Assembly (NCBI RefSeq): GCF_047948215.1
Contig: NC_134455.1
Coordinates: 157,214,575 to 157,278,574, forward strand
Reading direction: 5' to 3'
DNA: 64,000 nt
DNA from: Lycorma delicatula
Taxonomy: Eukaryota; Arthropoda; Insecta; Hemiptera; Fulgoridae
The notes below the pieces were generated by a model, which saw only the letters and a list, made by a program, of their open reading frames with translations, was not told where the DNA came from and did not search any database. Numbering within the stretch: the stretch's first letter is position 1; each line of letters begins with the position of its first letter. The position numbers and the translations under genes were made by a program. Shown here piece by piece: positions 48,216 to 59,560 of the stretch.

Positions 48216-51200
48216 TCCCAGGGGGGGTCCTGTCCCCCTACTGGGCGCGTCCTCAAGGTGGCGGATAGAGGAAGGCCTTGTAGATATACAGGGTAGGTGG
48301 TGTTCTTCAAAGGCCCACCCGCGGACCATAACAGGTACTTTAAATCCAACGCGTCTGTTCCAGATTGGGCGGCGTTTGGTCGGCGTCTGTTTCCCATGTT
48401 AGGGACGGCCGTTTCTAGAGGTGTCGGAGCCTTGCCCACAGGAGCTTATCCTGTTACCCATTTGTTTTGAAAATTAATGGAGTACAACGATGTGAATAAA
48501 TGCCGGGGCGGTAGGGTGTTGCGGGCTGACACCCTTCGGAGCCGTCGTGATGTTCAGTCTGGGGTGAGGAGTGCTGGAGCGAGTGGCGGCGCCTCACCTA
48601 ATGGTACCACAAGGCCTGGAACGTCTTCTGTGGCTTCTGTTGTGGCTGAAGTTCAGTCACCCAGTGCTGTAGAACACCGGGGTAGGAAGCGGTTTAAATG
48701 GACAGATGAACATAATGCCTTCCTTTACCGTACCTACCTAACTATAACAAAAATGGAATCGGACATGAAACCGTATAGTGTTCCGCTGCACCAAGCGATG
48801 GTTGAGAAGTTCCCTGAGCTACGATGTAAGTCTGTCCAAAACATCCTGGATCAGCGCAGATCCCTCTTTAAGTCTAATAGGGTTCCTGCGGATGTGGTGG
48901 CGTTAATCCGAGCTGATGTTTCTAGGGAGTTGGGGTTGTTGTCTAGCCCATCTTCAGATGAAAGTACTGTAGAAGAAACGATAAGAACCGACAATCCCCT
49001 CTCCGATCAATTTGCTGAGAACGAGATGCTGTATGGTGGTATGGATCCGTCGGCCAGACAGCGTATACCAAGGCTGAGGGTTAATGGCGGAACGGGGAAC
49101 ATAGTGAGCCTTATTAATGAGATTCTTGAAGAAAAAGTAAGATTAGTACCCTCCATAACTGAGCTCCATGAGTTAGTGTACATCGGTGCGATTACGGCAG
49201 TCAAAGCGAATGGCCAGCGAATCGTCGCTTCTGCAATGCGTAAGAGTCCCCAGCGTCCACCTTGGGAGGAGAGACTGTGTAGGAAAGTCGATAAGCTGAG
49301 AAAAGAGATTGGTCGTTTGTCCAGTTTCTTAACATCTGCTAACCCCAGTGGAAGGATCCGATCGGCGGCGGAGTCGATAATCCGAACATATGAGAACCCG
49401 GAAAACACCACCGGCCATGAAGTTCTGGATTTGTTAAAGCAACGATTGATGGTACTGTCATGTCGGCTGCGGCGGTATCGGCAGAGTAACATGCGCCGGG
49501 AACAAGCTCACTTGTTCCGTACCAATCAAAAGGAGCTGTATAAGCGGTTGCAGGTTTCACCTCAGCAACAACCGCAGGCGAACGCGTCCCCTACTAGTGA
49601 GGAGGTCTTGGGTTATTGGGGCCCGCTTTGGTCGTGTTCCTCACAGCATAACAGTGGGGAAAGGTGGATTCGTGAGGAGCGAAAACGAGTTGATAGAGTC
49701 CAGACAATGGTAGATAATTTAATCACTCTAGAAGATGTACAGGAGGCGGTTAGGAAAACCCATAATTGGAGGGCGCCTGGGATTGATGGAGTGCATAACT
49801 TTTGGTACAAGCGCTTTTCTTCTGTTCACAGGCGTCTTGCAGAATTTTACTCTGCCATCTTGCGAGATGCAGGTCTAATGCCGACCTTTTTCACCCAGGG
49901 GATGACCTATCTGATCCCGAAATCTTCTACTGCGAAGGCAGATCCGTCCAAGTACAGACCTATTACCTGTCTCCCCACAATATATAAGCTTTTTACTTCT
50001 GTTCTCACTGCCAAAATCAATAAGCATCTTGAGAGGCATCAGATCTTAGCTGAGGAGCAAAAAGGGTGTCGTCAGGGTAGTAGGGGCTGCAAAGAGCAGC
50101 TAGTGATTGATAGCGTTATCTCTGTAACGGCAAAGAAGAGTCGGGGCAGCTTATATACTGGTTATATAGACTACAGAAAGGCCTTTGACTCGGTTCCGCA
50201 CTCCTGGTTGATAGAGGTCTTACGTCTCTACAAAGTCGATCCCGTTATCGTTGAGTGCCTAAGTGTCGTTATGGGTAAGTGGTGCACAAATCTTTTGTTG
50301 ACTATTCCAGATAAGAACCCCGTTAAGGTCGGAGTAACACAGATCAACCGAGGCATTTTTCAGGGCGATTCCTTGAGCGCTCTATGGTTTTGCTTAGCGT
50401 TGAATCCTCTGTCTGCCATCTTACAGAAGTCCAAGAAGGGTTTTGCTCTTGGGCAGTACAGTTTTAGCCACCTCATGTATATGGATGATATTAAGCTTAT
50501 TTCTGACACTGAAAAAGGGATCCGGCAACTTGTCAAATTAGTCGAGAGGTTCAGTGTCGACATATGCATGAGTTTTGGTCTTGACAAGTGTAGGGTCAAT
50601 GCTATGAAGAGAGGAAAATGGTCGCAGATTGAGGCGTGTGAAGTGCCGCAGATGGATGCTCCTGCACTCATGAATGCAATGCAGCGTGGTGAGACATATA
50701 AGTACCTTGGCTTCCTGCAGGATATTGGAATTAGCCATAGTCGAGCGAAAGAGGCCCTTACATCTGGCTTCAAGAGTAGAGTAAGAGCCGTCATGAGTTC
50801 CCAGTTGAGTGGTTCTAATAAGGTAAAGGCCATTAACATATTTGCCGTTCCGTTGATTTCCTATAGCTTTGGCGTGATAAATTGGACGCGGACAGACCTT
50901 GAAGGGCTTAATAGAATGATTCGTGTATCGTTCACGCGACACCGCTCCCATCACCCGCTCAGCTCTGTCGAGCGGTTTCACCTGTCCAGGAATAGAGGAG
51001 GAAGAGGCGTTGTGGATTTGCGGGAGGTTCATGCAAAACAACTGCTGAATCTCCGGAAATACTTCCTAGAGAAGAGCCAATCCAGCTTGCTCCACGGGGT
51101 TATAGTAAAAAGTGACAGTAATCTAACCCCATTGCGCCTCGGGGATGAGAAATTTCAGCCCCTTGAGGATAACTTCTCCGAGATTAGTGTGATGGATAGG

Positions 51201-52253
51201 TGGCGTTCGAAGGAGTTGCATGGGAGGTACTATGCGGCGCTTATGGATGAAGCGGTTGATCGAGATGCGTCTGTGGCCTGGCTGAAGTATGCCGAGTTGT
51301 TTGCTGAGACGGAGGGCCTTGTATTTGCTATACAGGACAGGGTCATCAGCACACTCAGCTACAGAAAGCATGTCGTCAAGGATCCTGCTGTAACCATTGA
51401 CCTGTGCCGTCTCTGTGGATCGACCAACGAGTCCATCGAACATGTCGTTAGCGGGTGTCAGTTTTTAGCTCCAAGGGAATATACAGTCCGACATAACAAC
51501 GTGGCGAAGATACTTCATCAGAGACTGGCTTTGGACCTGGGTCTTCTCTCCGTTTCAGTCCCGTATTTTAAGTATGCTCCTCAGTCTGTATTAGAGGACG
51601 ATCAGTATAAACTGTACTACGATCGTACTGTTCTGACGGACAGGACAGTGGAGCATAATAGGCCAGACATCGTTCTGACCAAGAAGCAGGAAAAAATCAC
51701 CTTCCTGATTGATGTCACAATCCCATTGTCCACCAACATAGTGAAGAAGTACACGGAAAAACTAGTGAAGTATAGGGATCTTGCAGAACAAGTCAGGGAG
51801 ATTTGGGACCAGGAGAGCGTAACAGTGGTCCCGGTGGTTTTGGGCGCGATGGGAGAGATTCCACGTTCTCTGCATGGTTCATTAAGATCCGTTGGAGCAC
51901 CAGCAAATCTGTTCCGACCAATGCAGAAGGCTGTGTTGCTGGATACATGCCGCTTGGTCCGTCGGTACATCACAAGCTCGAGCGATAAGATAACGCCTGT
52001 TCTTGAGGGGCCACCTGATCGTCATCAGATGGAACTGCAGACGGGGGACAATGGCCGTTAACATCTGGCAGTTCATAAGTTGTTATGTCTGGTATTTTAT
52101 CTTTCATTCTTACATTTTACCCATCGTTTTTTTTTTTTTTTTTTCAATAGTTCATGCTACCATATACAATGCACGTCAGAACAATAGTTATAGCTCCTGC
52201 GCCTTGCCTATGGGCCGGACAGGATGCTTTTCACTGGGCTTGCCCAAGAGAAT
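48216..52253 (+). mobile_element. Apparently intact R4/Dong-like non-LTR retrotransposon inserted in a TAA array
   Basis: About 4.04 kb of GC-richer sequence is framed by TAA repeats on both sides. It comprises a 261-bp 5' UTR (starting CCCAGGGGGGGTCC), one long ORF (48477-52061) and a 3' UTR of about 190 bp. The 3' UTR includes a T16 run near 52129 and ends GGCTTGCCCAAGAGAATG. Dong elements of the R4 clade are known for TAA-microsatellite targets and for a restriction-like endonuclease, and both features are seen here. Because target duplications would be TAA units, they cannot be distinguished from the array. Confidence 0.92.
48477..52061 (+). CDS. R4/Dong-like retrotransposon polyprotein (Myb-like, RT, zinc knuckle, restriction-like endonuclease)
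   Basis: The protein should nick TAA-repeat DNA and reverse-transcribe element RNA from the nick. The frame is 1194 codons without interruption. The ATG at 48477 is the first after an in-frame TGA at 48468. A Myb/trihelix-like DNA-binding region (RFKWTDEHNAFLYRTY, residues about 73-150) replaces the CCHH finger set of R2. RT runs about residues 420-720: fingers GIDGVHNFWYKRF and KYRPITCLP, motif A YIDYRKAFDSVPHSW (catalytic D near 565), motif B RGIFQGDSLSALWFCLALNP, motif C HLMYMDDIKL (near 667) and motif D FGLDKCRV. The thumb contains SRNRGGRGVVDL. CRLCGSTNESIEHVVSGC (about 976) is the Cys/His knuckle. The endonuclease has RPDIVL (about 1061), LIDVTIP (about 1076) and EKLVKYRDL, a PD-(D/E)XK layout. 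All key residues are present, so it may be active. Confidence 0.93.
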   Translation: MEYNDVNKCRGGRVLRADTLRSRRDVQSGVRSAGASGGASPNGTTRPGTSSVASVVAEVQSPSAVEHRGRKRFKWTDEHNAFLYRTYLTITKMESDMKPYSVPLHQAMVEKFPELRCKSVQNILDQRRSLFKSNRVPADVVALIRADVSRELGLLSSPSSDESTVEETIRTDNPLSDQFAENEMLYGGMDPSARQRIPRLRVNGGTGNIVSLINEILEEKVRLVPSITELHELVYIGAITAVKANGQRIVASAMRKSPQRPPWEERLCRKVDKLRKEIGRLSSFLTSANPSGRIRSAAESIIRTYENPENTTGHEVLDLLKQRLMVLSCRLRRYRQSNMRREQAHLFRTNQKELYKRLQVSPQQQPQANASPTSEEVLGYWGPLWSCSSQHNSGERWIREERKRVDRVQTMVDNLITLEDVQEAVRKTHNWRAPGIDGVHNFWYKRFSSVHRRLAEFYSAILRDAGLMPTFFTQGMTYLIPKSSTAKADPSKYRPITCLPTIYKLFTSVLTAKINKHLERHQILAEEQKGCRQGSRGCKEQLVIDSVISVTAKKSRGSLYTGYIDYRKAFDSVPHSWLIEVLRLYKVDPVIVECLSVVMGKWCTNLLLTIPDKNPVKVGVTQINRGIFQGDSLSALWFCLALNPLSAILQKSKKGFALGQYSFSHLMYMDDIKLISDTEKGIRQLVKLVERFSVDICMSFGLDKCRVNAMKRGKWSQIEACEVPQMDAPALMNAMQRGETYKYLGFLQDIGISHSRAKEALTSGFKSRVRAVMSSQLSGSNKVKAINIFAVPLISYSFGVINWTRTDLEGLNRMIRVSFTRHRSHHPLSSVERFHLSRNRGGRGVVDLREVHAKQLLNLRKYFLEKSQSSLLHGVIVKSDSNLTPLRLGDEKFQPLEDNFSEISVMDRWRSKELHGRYYAALMDEAVDRDASVAWLKYAELFAETEGLVFAIQDRVISTLSYRKHVVKDPAVTIDLCRLCGSTNESIEHVVSGCQFLAPREYTVRHNNVAKILHQRLALDLGLLSVSVPYFKYAPQSVLEDDQYKLYYDRTVLTDRTVEHNRPDIVLTKKQEKITFLIDVTIPLSTNIVKKYTEKLVKYRDLAEQVREIWDQESVTVVPVVLGAMGEIPRSLHGSLRSVGAPANLFRPMQKAVLLDTCRLVRRYITSSSDKITPVLEGPPDRHQMELQTGDNGR

Positions 52254-52254
52254 G

Positions 52255-52348
<94 letters not shown>

Positions 52349-52406
52349 TAATAATAATAATAACAATAATAATAACAATAATAATAATAATAACAATAAT
52401 AATAAC

Positions 52407-52481
<75 letters not shown>
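52254..52481 (+). repeat. (TAA)n array with CAA interruptions, 3' of the R4/Dong-like element
   Basis: About 76 trinucleotide units. Interruptions (AACAAT) cluster at about 52345-52410, whereas the upstream array has none. Confidence 0.97.
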
Positions 52482-52547
52482 CATGAAGATGATGACTAAG
52501 ACGATAATAATAATATAATAATGTGAATTAATCATGTCTTGCACCCA

Positions 52548-53530
52548 CAAAGTAAAACTGACAGGCTGTACTTGCGTAAGAACGAAGGAGGAAGAGACAT
52601 GACTCAATTACAGCAATTGATAGAGGAAAAGAGCGAGCAGTGGGGAAATATATTGAAGAAAATCAAGCAAAATGGTTGAAAAAGGCCTGCAAAGAAGGGG
52701 CCTAAACGATGAACAAAGTAAGGAAGAATATAAGAGTTAAGTGGTCAGTATTCGAAGAGAAAAATGGCAGGGTAAACCATTGCAAGGCCAGTCAGGGCCG
52801 TACCAAGACATTGGAAACAAAACATTTGCCAAGGGCGCAAAAACCTGAAGGGTGGTCGGAACGTGAAGAAAACCTTTTTTATGACAATAAATACAACACA
52901 AACAATAAAAATACATTTTATTAAAGGTTCTTTTCAAAGCTTAGACTTAAAAGGACCGTAGTAAGTACCCCTTCAGATTAACACAGGTAATTTTTTTTAT
53001 GAAATACGACGATATCATTAACGATTTCGTTAATTCAAAAGCGACTAAACTGAAACTATAGATGCATTTTTTAATTTAAATTTTAAGTATGAATAGTTAA
53101 ATTAGTATCACGAATAAATGTTATGTTTTATTGTGAATTTATGTTTTACATTTTAATTGTTTTAAAGGAAAGCTTAATTTTATTCAATTTAATTTTATTG
53201 CAAAAAATAATTTTCATAATAAAATTATTTCTTTAATTATGTTTTTGCCACTTAACTATTTAGAGAAAACATTACGGGGCGCCGTATTTGGTAATTGCCA
53301 ACGTCGGAAAACTCAATTTTACTCCTCTGCGGCCAGTATATTAACAACACTCTACAGGGTAGCAACAGCAGTAAAACTTGGGAGTGTCTAAAGCAAAGAA
53401 CATTGAAAAAAGAAGCAGAAGGCCTTATACTGGCAGCACAATATCAAGCACTGCAAACTAATACTATCAAAGACCCAGACCCCTAAAAAATACCCTTACA
53501 AAATCATAAGACCTAGAGTTAGAGCAAGTG
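52548..53530 (+). pseudogene. LINE C-terminal relic (KPLHGQ/EGLILAAQ type)
   Basis: In order: HPQSKTDRLYLRKNEGGRD and MTQLQQLIEEKSEQWGNILK at 52550-52677, the post-RT GGR block. A KPLQGQ motif follows near 52780 in another frame. After about 470 bp comes TWECLKQRTLKKEAEGLILA with AQYQALQTN at 53370-53460. These blocks occur in this order in the C-terminal region of a retroelement family common in metazoans. It lies directly after the TAA array but is a different, much older element. It has several frameshifts and lacks the RT core. Confidence 0.65.
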
Positions 53531-54595
53531 TCGACTGAAAAGAGGCTGAAGAAACGATGAACAATTAATTTTCAGCTGCAAGAAAAACGCACAAACCGAC
53601 TATTTAGAGGGGCATAAAAAAAGTATGAATGAAAACTAATGAAACTAATTAAACTAATGAAAACTAATGAGGGGCATAAAAACTAATGAATGAAGCCGTC
53701 ATCATTCATTAGTACTTATGATTGAAGTATGAAATAAGAACAGATAAAAAGTGGTGCTGAGAACATTAGCTTTTGACAAATTTAATGAAAGGTTGAATTA
53801 TTTATAATGTATGACTTTGCAGCTGTGTTTTTTGATTTGACAACATTTCTTTAAAAATGGACTGTATTTAAATGACAAGATCTCTGTGCACCCTTGTAAC
53901 TTATGTTCTTTTTTTGGCAACACTAGTATTGCAAAGACGAAACTAATCTTCTGACTAGTAGTTCTCAAGTGATTTTATTAGGGAGGGAAATTTTTTTTTT
54001 TTTGAGAGACGACTAATGATATCCACAGCATGCCTGTAACCCTCCCTCCATAAAAAGTGAATTTATTTGATAAATAAATAAATAAAATATAATTTGTCAA
54101 TTCACATCACCTGAGGTGGTTAGAACTTTTTGAAATAATCAACTCCAAAAATAACAAATAATAAATTTAAGAGAGGCTATTACTTGTTAACATTTTATTA
54201 TTACTTTATCCGACATAATAAGGAATTAAAATCAAAAAAGCAATTCAATACAACAGTTTTGGCCTTCTCTTTTCCTTTTAAAAATATTACACTGCCCAAC
54301 AATGAAAATGTTTCGGACTCAAAAGTAGCATATTCTTATGTACTTCCATCTGCTGAATTCAAGAATCACCATAAAAATTACCGATTAGCTCTTGCTTTGG
54401 AGATAGAATAACATGTCATTTTTATCCGATCTACATTCTTAGTTTGGGAGTAATTTTGTTTTTGGATTTTTCACACCTGTAAAATGACAAAACACAACGT
54501 CCTCCCGCTGTTTTTAGGTTATAAACATTATTATTGTTGTTGTGACTGTGAGTTTCATATTGTTTGTGTTGTAATTGGTGCAGAATTTCTGGTTT
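53531..54595. other. AT-rich noncoding DNA
   Basis: No gene recognised. Positions 53630-53720 contain short shuffled duplications of AAACTAATGA and GGGGCATAAA, which look like local slippage. Confidence 0.5.
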
Positions 54596-56660
54596 TCAAG
54601 TGCTTTTGAAGTGAAAAATTTGTTAAATCAAATGCCACGAAAATGTGTAAATTCAATGAATAATTTTTGTTACATTTGTAGTGAAATAACATTTTCGTCA
54701 CAGAAACACAATCTGACGCTTCTTGTGAAGACTGCCTATCAGAATTATTTTGATATGAAGGTTGACAAATGATATGAAGGGGACCATGATAAGTCATGGG
54801 CTCCACATATAGTTGCAACTCTTGTTCAGTTATACTACAAGAATGGCTGAAAAGTAAAAAAAAAAACAATCTATATCTTTTGCTGTGCCTACGGTTTGGA
54901 GGGAGCCTACAAACCATACAGATAATTGCTCTTTCTGCTTGACTCCACCTATAAAGGTAGGATTGTCAATGAAACAAAAAGAGAAACAGTACTATACCCT
55001 AATCTTCCATCTGCTATTCGACGTATTTCACATTCAGATAATTTACTAGGGGCTACTCCACCCCAAAATTATGAGCTTCAATTAGAAAATAAAGACTGTG
55101 TGGAATAACAAGAACCCAACTAGCCTTTCACATCCGACGACTCTGATTTTGTAGAAAAGATGATAAACTACACAGATTAAGTCAAGCAGAATTGAGTGAT
55201 CTTATTCGAGACCTTGATTTGTCAAAAGAGAAGTTAGAATTCTAAGGTCAAGACTACAGCAATGGAATCTGCTCCAATGTGATGTCAGGGTCTTACAGTA
55301 CAGATATCGACATAGGGATCTGCTTTCTATTTTTGAGAAGAAAAACAATCTTGTTATTTGCTGCGACGTTAATGGCTTGATGAAATGTCTGAATTTCAAT
55401 CATGATTGAACTGATTGGAGGCTATTCATAGATTCCTCCAAGCTAGTTTGAAAGCTACATTACTTCACAACGGCAACCGTCTTCCTTCTATTCCTGTTGA
55501 TCATGCAGTTGACTTGAAGGAGACTTATGCAAACATGACAATCCTCCTAGATTCAACCAAATATGCTGAACACAAGTGGAAAATCTGTGGCGATCTAAAA
55601 GTCATCGCTGTGTTCTTAGGACAACTGTTTCTCTTTATGTTCCTACTCTGGGACAGTAGGGATAGGAAATCACATGATATCCAAGCAGACTGGCCTGCAA
55701 GAAATCTTAACTCTAAGGAAAAAATGTTGTTGTCGAGTCTCTCGTGAACCCAAAAAAAGTTTTTCTTCCACCGCTTCATATAAAGCTGGGTTTGATGAAA
55801 ACTTTGGTCAAAAGTATGAACCGAGAATGACAGGCCTTTAAGTATTTAAGAGTCAAATTTCCTACATTAAGTGATGCAAAAGTTAAGGAAGGTATTTTTT
55901 TTTGGGCCACAAATTTCTCAGCTTGTAAAGGATTCTGCGTTTCACCGAATTTTGGAGGTGAAAGAAAAGGAACCTTGGGAAGCTTTAAAAGAAGTCATTC
56001 ATAGATTTTTAGGCAATAAAAGAGATGAAAACTACAGTCAGTTGGTGACGGTACTTCTACAAAAATACCATCAACTCGGATGCAACATGTTCCTTTTTTT
56101 CTTGTTTAGCCTCCGGGAATCACCGTTCGGTATTACTTCAGAAGATGAATGAGAATGATATATACGAGTGTAAATGAAGTACAGTCAAATGTGAGTCAAG
56201 TACAAGTGTATGAGCGTGTCTTGTACAGTCTCAGGCCGACCATTTCTGAGATGTGTGGTTAATTGTAACCCAACCACCAAAGAACACCGGTATCCGCGAT
56301 TTAGTATTCAAATCCGTATAAAAGTAATTGCCTTTACTAGGATTTGAACATTGGAACTTTCAACTTCGAAATCAGCTGATTTGCGAAGACGTGTTCACTA
56401 TTAGCTCAACTCGGTGGGGTTGCAACATGTCCCTTAAAATCCATTTTTTCCACTCACACATGGAAGTTTTCCCTCCTAGCTGTAGAGTTGTCATTGATGA
56501 AAACGGAGAAAGATTCCATCAGGATATTTTTGTAATGGAACAAAGATATCAGGGCCGTTGGAATGCTTGAGGATTACTGCTGATCTGTATGCAGGGATGC
56601 TCCGGAACTCAATTACAAGAGGAAAGCCAAAAAACAACGATCTTATGAAGCCACCACACG
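54596..56660 (+). pseudogene. Broken copy of an uncharacterised multi-copy arthropod protein family
   Basis: Function is unknown. I recognise the layout from a repeated uncharacterised insect family, possibly transposon-borne. Blocks in order across frames are MPRKCVNSMNNFCYICSEIT (54632 on), then SWAPHIVATLVQLYY and AVPTVWREPTNHTDNCSFCL (to about 54945). YPNLPSAIRRISHSD follows (54988-55035), then LIRDLDLSKEKLEF (about 55200), FIDSSK and LLHNGNRLPSIPVDHAVDLK (55425-55520). Next is YAEHKWKICGDLKVIAVFLG (55560-55620), then WDSRDRKSHD and WPARNLNS. After HQLGCNM a SINE intervenes, then SLKIHFFHSHMEVF and NGERFHQDIFVMEQRYQG resume (56428-56560). CxxC pairs near the start suggest zinc binding. 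At least five frame breaks are present. No introns are visible, consistent with a mobile or retrocopied origin. Confidence 0.7.
56081..56430 (-). mobile_element. tRNA-derived SINE (family 2) inserted in the pseudogene, 10-bp target duplication
   Basis: Body 56091-56420 is bracketed by TGCAACATGT at 56081-56090 and 56421-56430. The duplication also shows at protein level, because GCNM occurs on both sides in the host coding frame. On the minus strand the tRNA-like head starts CCCCACCGAGTTGAGCTAAT, has an A-box-like TGAGCTAATAGTGAA, and a B box GTTCAAATCC at 56340-56349. The middle closely matches the 19.4-kb copy. A short internal duplication around 56170-56215 (AAGTACAGTC / CAAGTACAAGTG) lengthens this copy. 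Confidence 0.9.
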
Positions 56661-58435
56661 ATTCTCTTCAGACCCAACCAACTGCCATGTATTCTTCCAT
56701 CAATTAAGAACTCTTAGAATGTAACTGTCAATAAAAAAATGTCAAATGTAATTTCTATGTTGTTGGTACATGTAATTAAAATGTATCGTTTTCTCTTAAT
56801 CCGTAAAATAAACTACTTTAACCTATTGTATAGCACAGAAACTAGAGCTAATAAAACTTTTTTTGCCATATTTGTTTTTCTCAACCCAAAATTAGTAAGA
56901 TTTGACTCATGAAGTGAAGGAAACATTCAAAAAAAAATTTCGTTCGGCAGTGTTATTCAAATGCAATGTTTGTTGTTGTAAATTTTTATAAAAATTAGTA
57001 TACAACATAATAATAAAGTATTTATCAATAATTCAACAATAAAGGGTGAAGGCCTTTTACCAAAATGATTATTAAATTTACTATGGCCACTAATATTACC
57101 GTTACATCTAAGTATACGAAAGCAAAATTAGCTAAATTGGCCAATGTGTTAAAAATATTTTTCAGAAATTATGCAATTTTAACATTTTAACATAATTATG
57201 AAAACTAGGTTATTTTATAAAGTACGGTAAATGAAATTTTTATTTACTTAATTTTTTGAATTCATCTATATCCTGCATTTTTACGCATATGTTTACAAAA
57301 CACTTTCGTAAACTCTGCATTTCATAACAGGTAAACTTATATACCTTGTATGTAACAACGTAGAATATGAAATACTTAATAATGTTAAAATATGTGTATT
57401 TAAAAATATGTTCTTTAATTTTTAATTTCTTATAATTTTAAACAAATTGTATCTGTCAAATAAGTCTCAATCGAATGGTCTTATATTACGAATTACAAAG
57501 TAAAAAGAATCAATGATATAGTAATGCAAATAAAAGTTTTATTTCATAGAAAAAACCTGAAGCAGTTTCTGAGATGTTTTTATTATAAAATTTTTAATAC
57601 TAATTTTAATTATAATGTTTAAGCATTCAGGATTCGAATAAACGACAAAATGTAAACAAGATTTAATTTCCTTCGGTTAATCATTTGTGACATGTTAATG
57701 TACAATTTGTCAGGAAATTTTGTTTCTTATTTATCTTGTTAGTTTAGTTTATAAAAACTAAACAATTACGAATTGTTGACAAATTGTATTTTATGTGTAA
57801 CACAAAATACGTAGTGATTCAAGATATTAATCGAATATTATTACAACGTTTATTACAGATTATACATTTTTTTACTGTTCTTAATTACTAATTAACTGGC
57901 TTTGAATATTTTGAAAATCAACGGAATTTATGATCTATTTAATAAATTTAAAAATATATAACAGGTTCTTTACGATTATATGTATCTAAAACCCTTAATT
58001 TTTTACTAAACGCACTGAATTTGATAATTATTGTTTATTTTGTAAGGGAATCTCTCTCCTCCATGGATCACACAGTAAGTTTCATTCTGGAAACTTATTT
58101 AAAATCTAGGCTATCAAAATATTTAAAAACATTATTATTCGTAATTTGATGGTGAGATGATTTGATAATTTTTCAATTTTTTGCTTTGATTTTAATGAAG
58201 TCTGGATTTAATGCACTTTTTTTTCTATTTAGTTTTACTTAGAAAAATCTCTATATGTTCTCATCTGTTGAAGCGTTTGATGAAGTGCTTTCAACTCAAC
58301 TTTAATATTTTTATTTTCATCAAATGCAAAGGTTCACAAATAGAGTAAACACGATTAATAATGTAAAAATTAGATACATATTAAAATAATCTTAAAAGGT
58401 AAACAGACAAAAGCAGACTAGGTGTTACACGACGA
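56661..58435. other. AT-rich noncoding DNA
   Basis: No gene recognised. Scattered A/T homopolymers and short direct repeats only. Confidence 0.5.
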
Positions 58436-58439
58436 CCTC

Positions 58440-59560
58440 ATGTTTCAACGGCAGGTCATCGAATTATGTATGTCCCGCTGCAGAACCTTTCCTTGATGAG
58501 AATCTTCGATTCAGGGAGCACTTTCAACATGCTGCCTGAAGGGCTTGTTCTGCTTTCTATAGTCTTTGGAGAGCAGTTCACCCCATGTTTAATGTCATAG
58601 CAGTTAACGTAGTGTTTAATGTCAGAACCATGAGTGTTATATATAAGGGTGTATGCGTAGCTATAATGCTATATGCTGCATCTGTCTGGGGTCATCGAAT
58701 GAAGTACAAATGTTATAGAAATATTTTGATGAGAGCCCAGCATATCCCATTGTTATCTGTGATTGGTGCCTATCCAATCCAGACGAGGCGGTCCTTGTTA
58801 TTTCGGGTATTAAAATCCGTGCGACTGAGCGTCAACTATGTTTTGATGCTAAGAAGGTAGGCCAAGTTACCTCTGAACGCATAACAGAAATAGATGACCA
58901 AGGTTTCCATTTATGGCAGATCAGGAGCACCCGATTGTCGTTACACTCATGGTATTTTTCCTGATGTGAGAAGTAGGCAGGTAGTAAGATGTGTTTCCTT
59001 TAATCGGCGTATTACAGTTTCTTTATGGACATGGTGTTTTTCGAGATAGGTTGTGCAGATTTGGTTTGATTAATTCAGGCTTGTGTCTGGAGTGTAGGGC
59101 CATTGATGATGTGCACCATGTCTTATATGTCTGCCCCAGGTACGAAGCTGAACCTTCAAAAGTATTTAGAGAGCTTGCAAGGATCAATTCTGGTTTTGAT
59201 CTGCAAGCTAATTGGAAAACTGAAAGAGAATAGAGCACAGTCGATGGCTTCCTTAGATTTTTAACCCTGCGGAGGATGTCTGAGAGTGTCTAATGCTGTT
59301 ATAGATGTATAGGTAGAATAGCAACTCAGGTGGCTTGGAACCCGCCTAAGTGCTTACTTCACTAAGATAAGCGTTTGGGTCTTGACCCCCAGTTAGCTGG
59401 GATATTTGCAGTTATGATGAGGTAGTTGCATGGAGAACTATTATGATGGAGCTGCGGTTTGGGAAGATGTAGCCATTGATCTCAGTCACGAAAGCGGACT
59501 AAAACAGAGAGTGGTAGGGTATATATTCATTAGAGCTTTATTAAATTTCTGGTTTGTGAT
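58440..59560 (+). pseudogene. R1-type LINE RT C-terminal relic
   Basis: Readable blocks are VIYKGVCVAIMLYAASVWGH (about 58635-58695), the post-RT YGASVW block of the R1 clade. RAQHIPLLSVIGAYPIQT follows (about 58735-58785). Then FLYGHGVFRDRLCRFGLINS runs into CLECRAIDDVHHVLYVCPRYE (59015-59160), the GHGxF plus Cys/His knuckle. The RT core is missing. Frame changes occur near 58800-59000. GTTTAATGTCA is duplicated at 58586 and 58614, a local tandem error. The remaining sequence to about 59560 is probably C-terminal and 3' UTR. Confidence 0.75.

Noticed and set aside
48999..52076. Several 60-170 codon frames antisense or frame-shifted to the R4/Dong-like ORF
   Set aside because: Shadows of the long coding frame; no conserved motifs.
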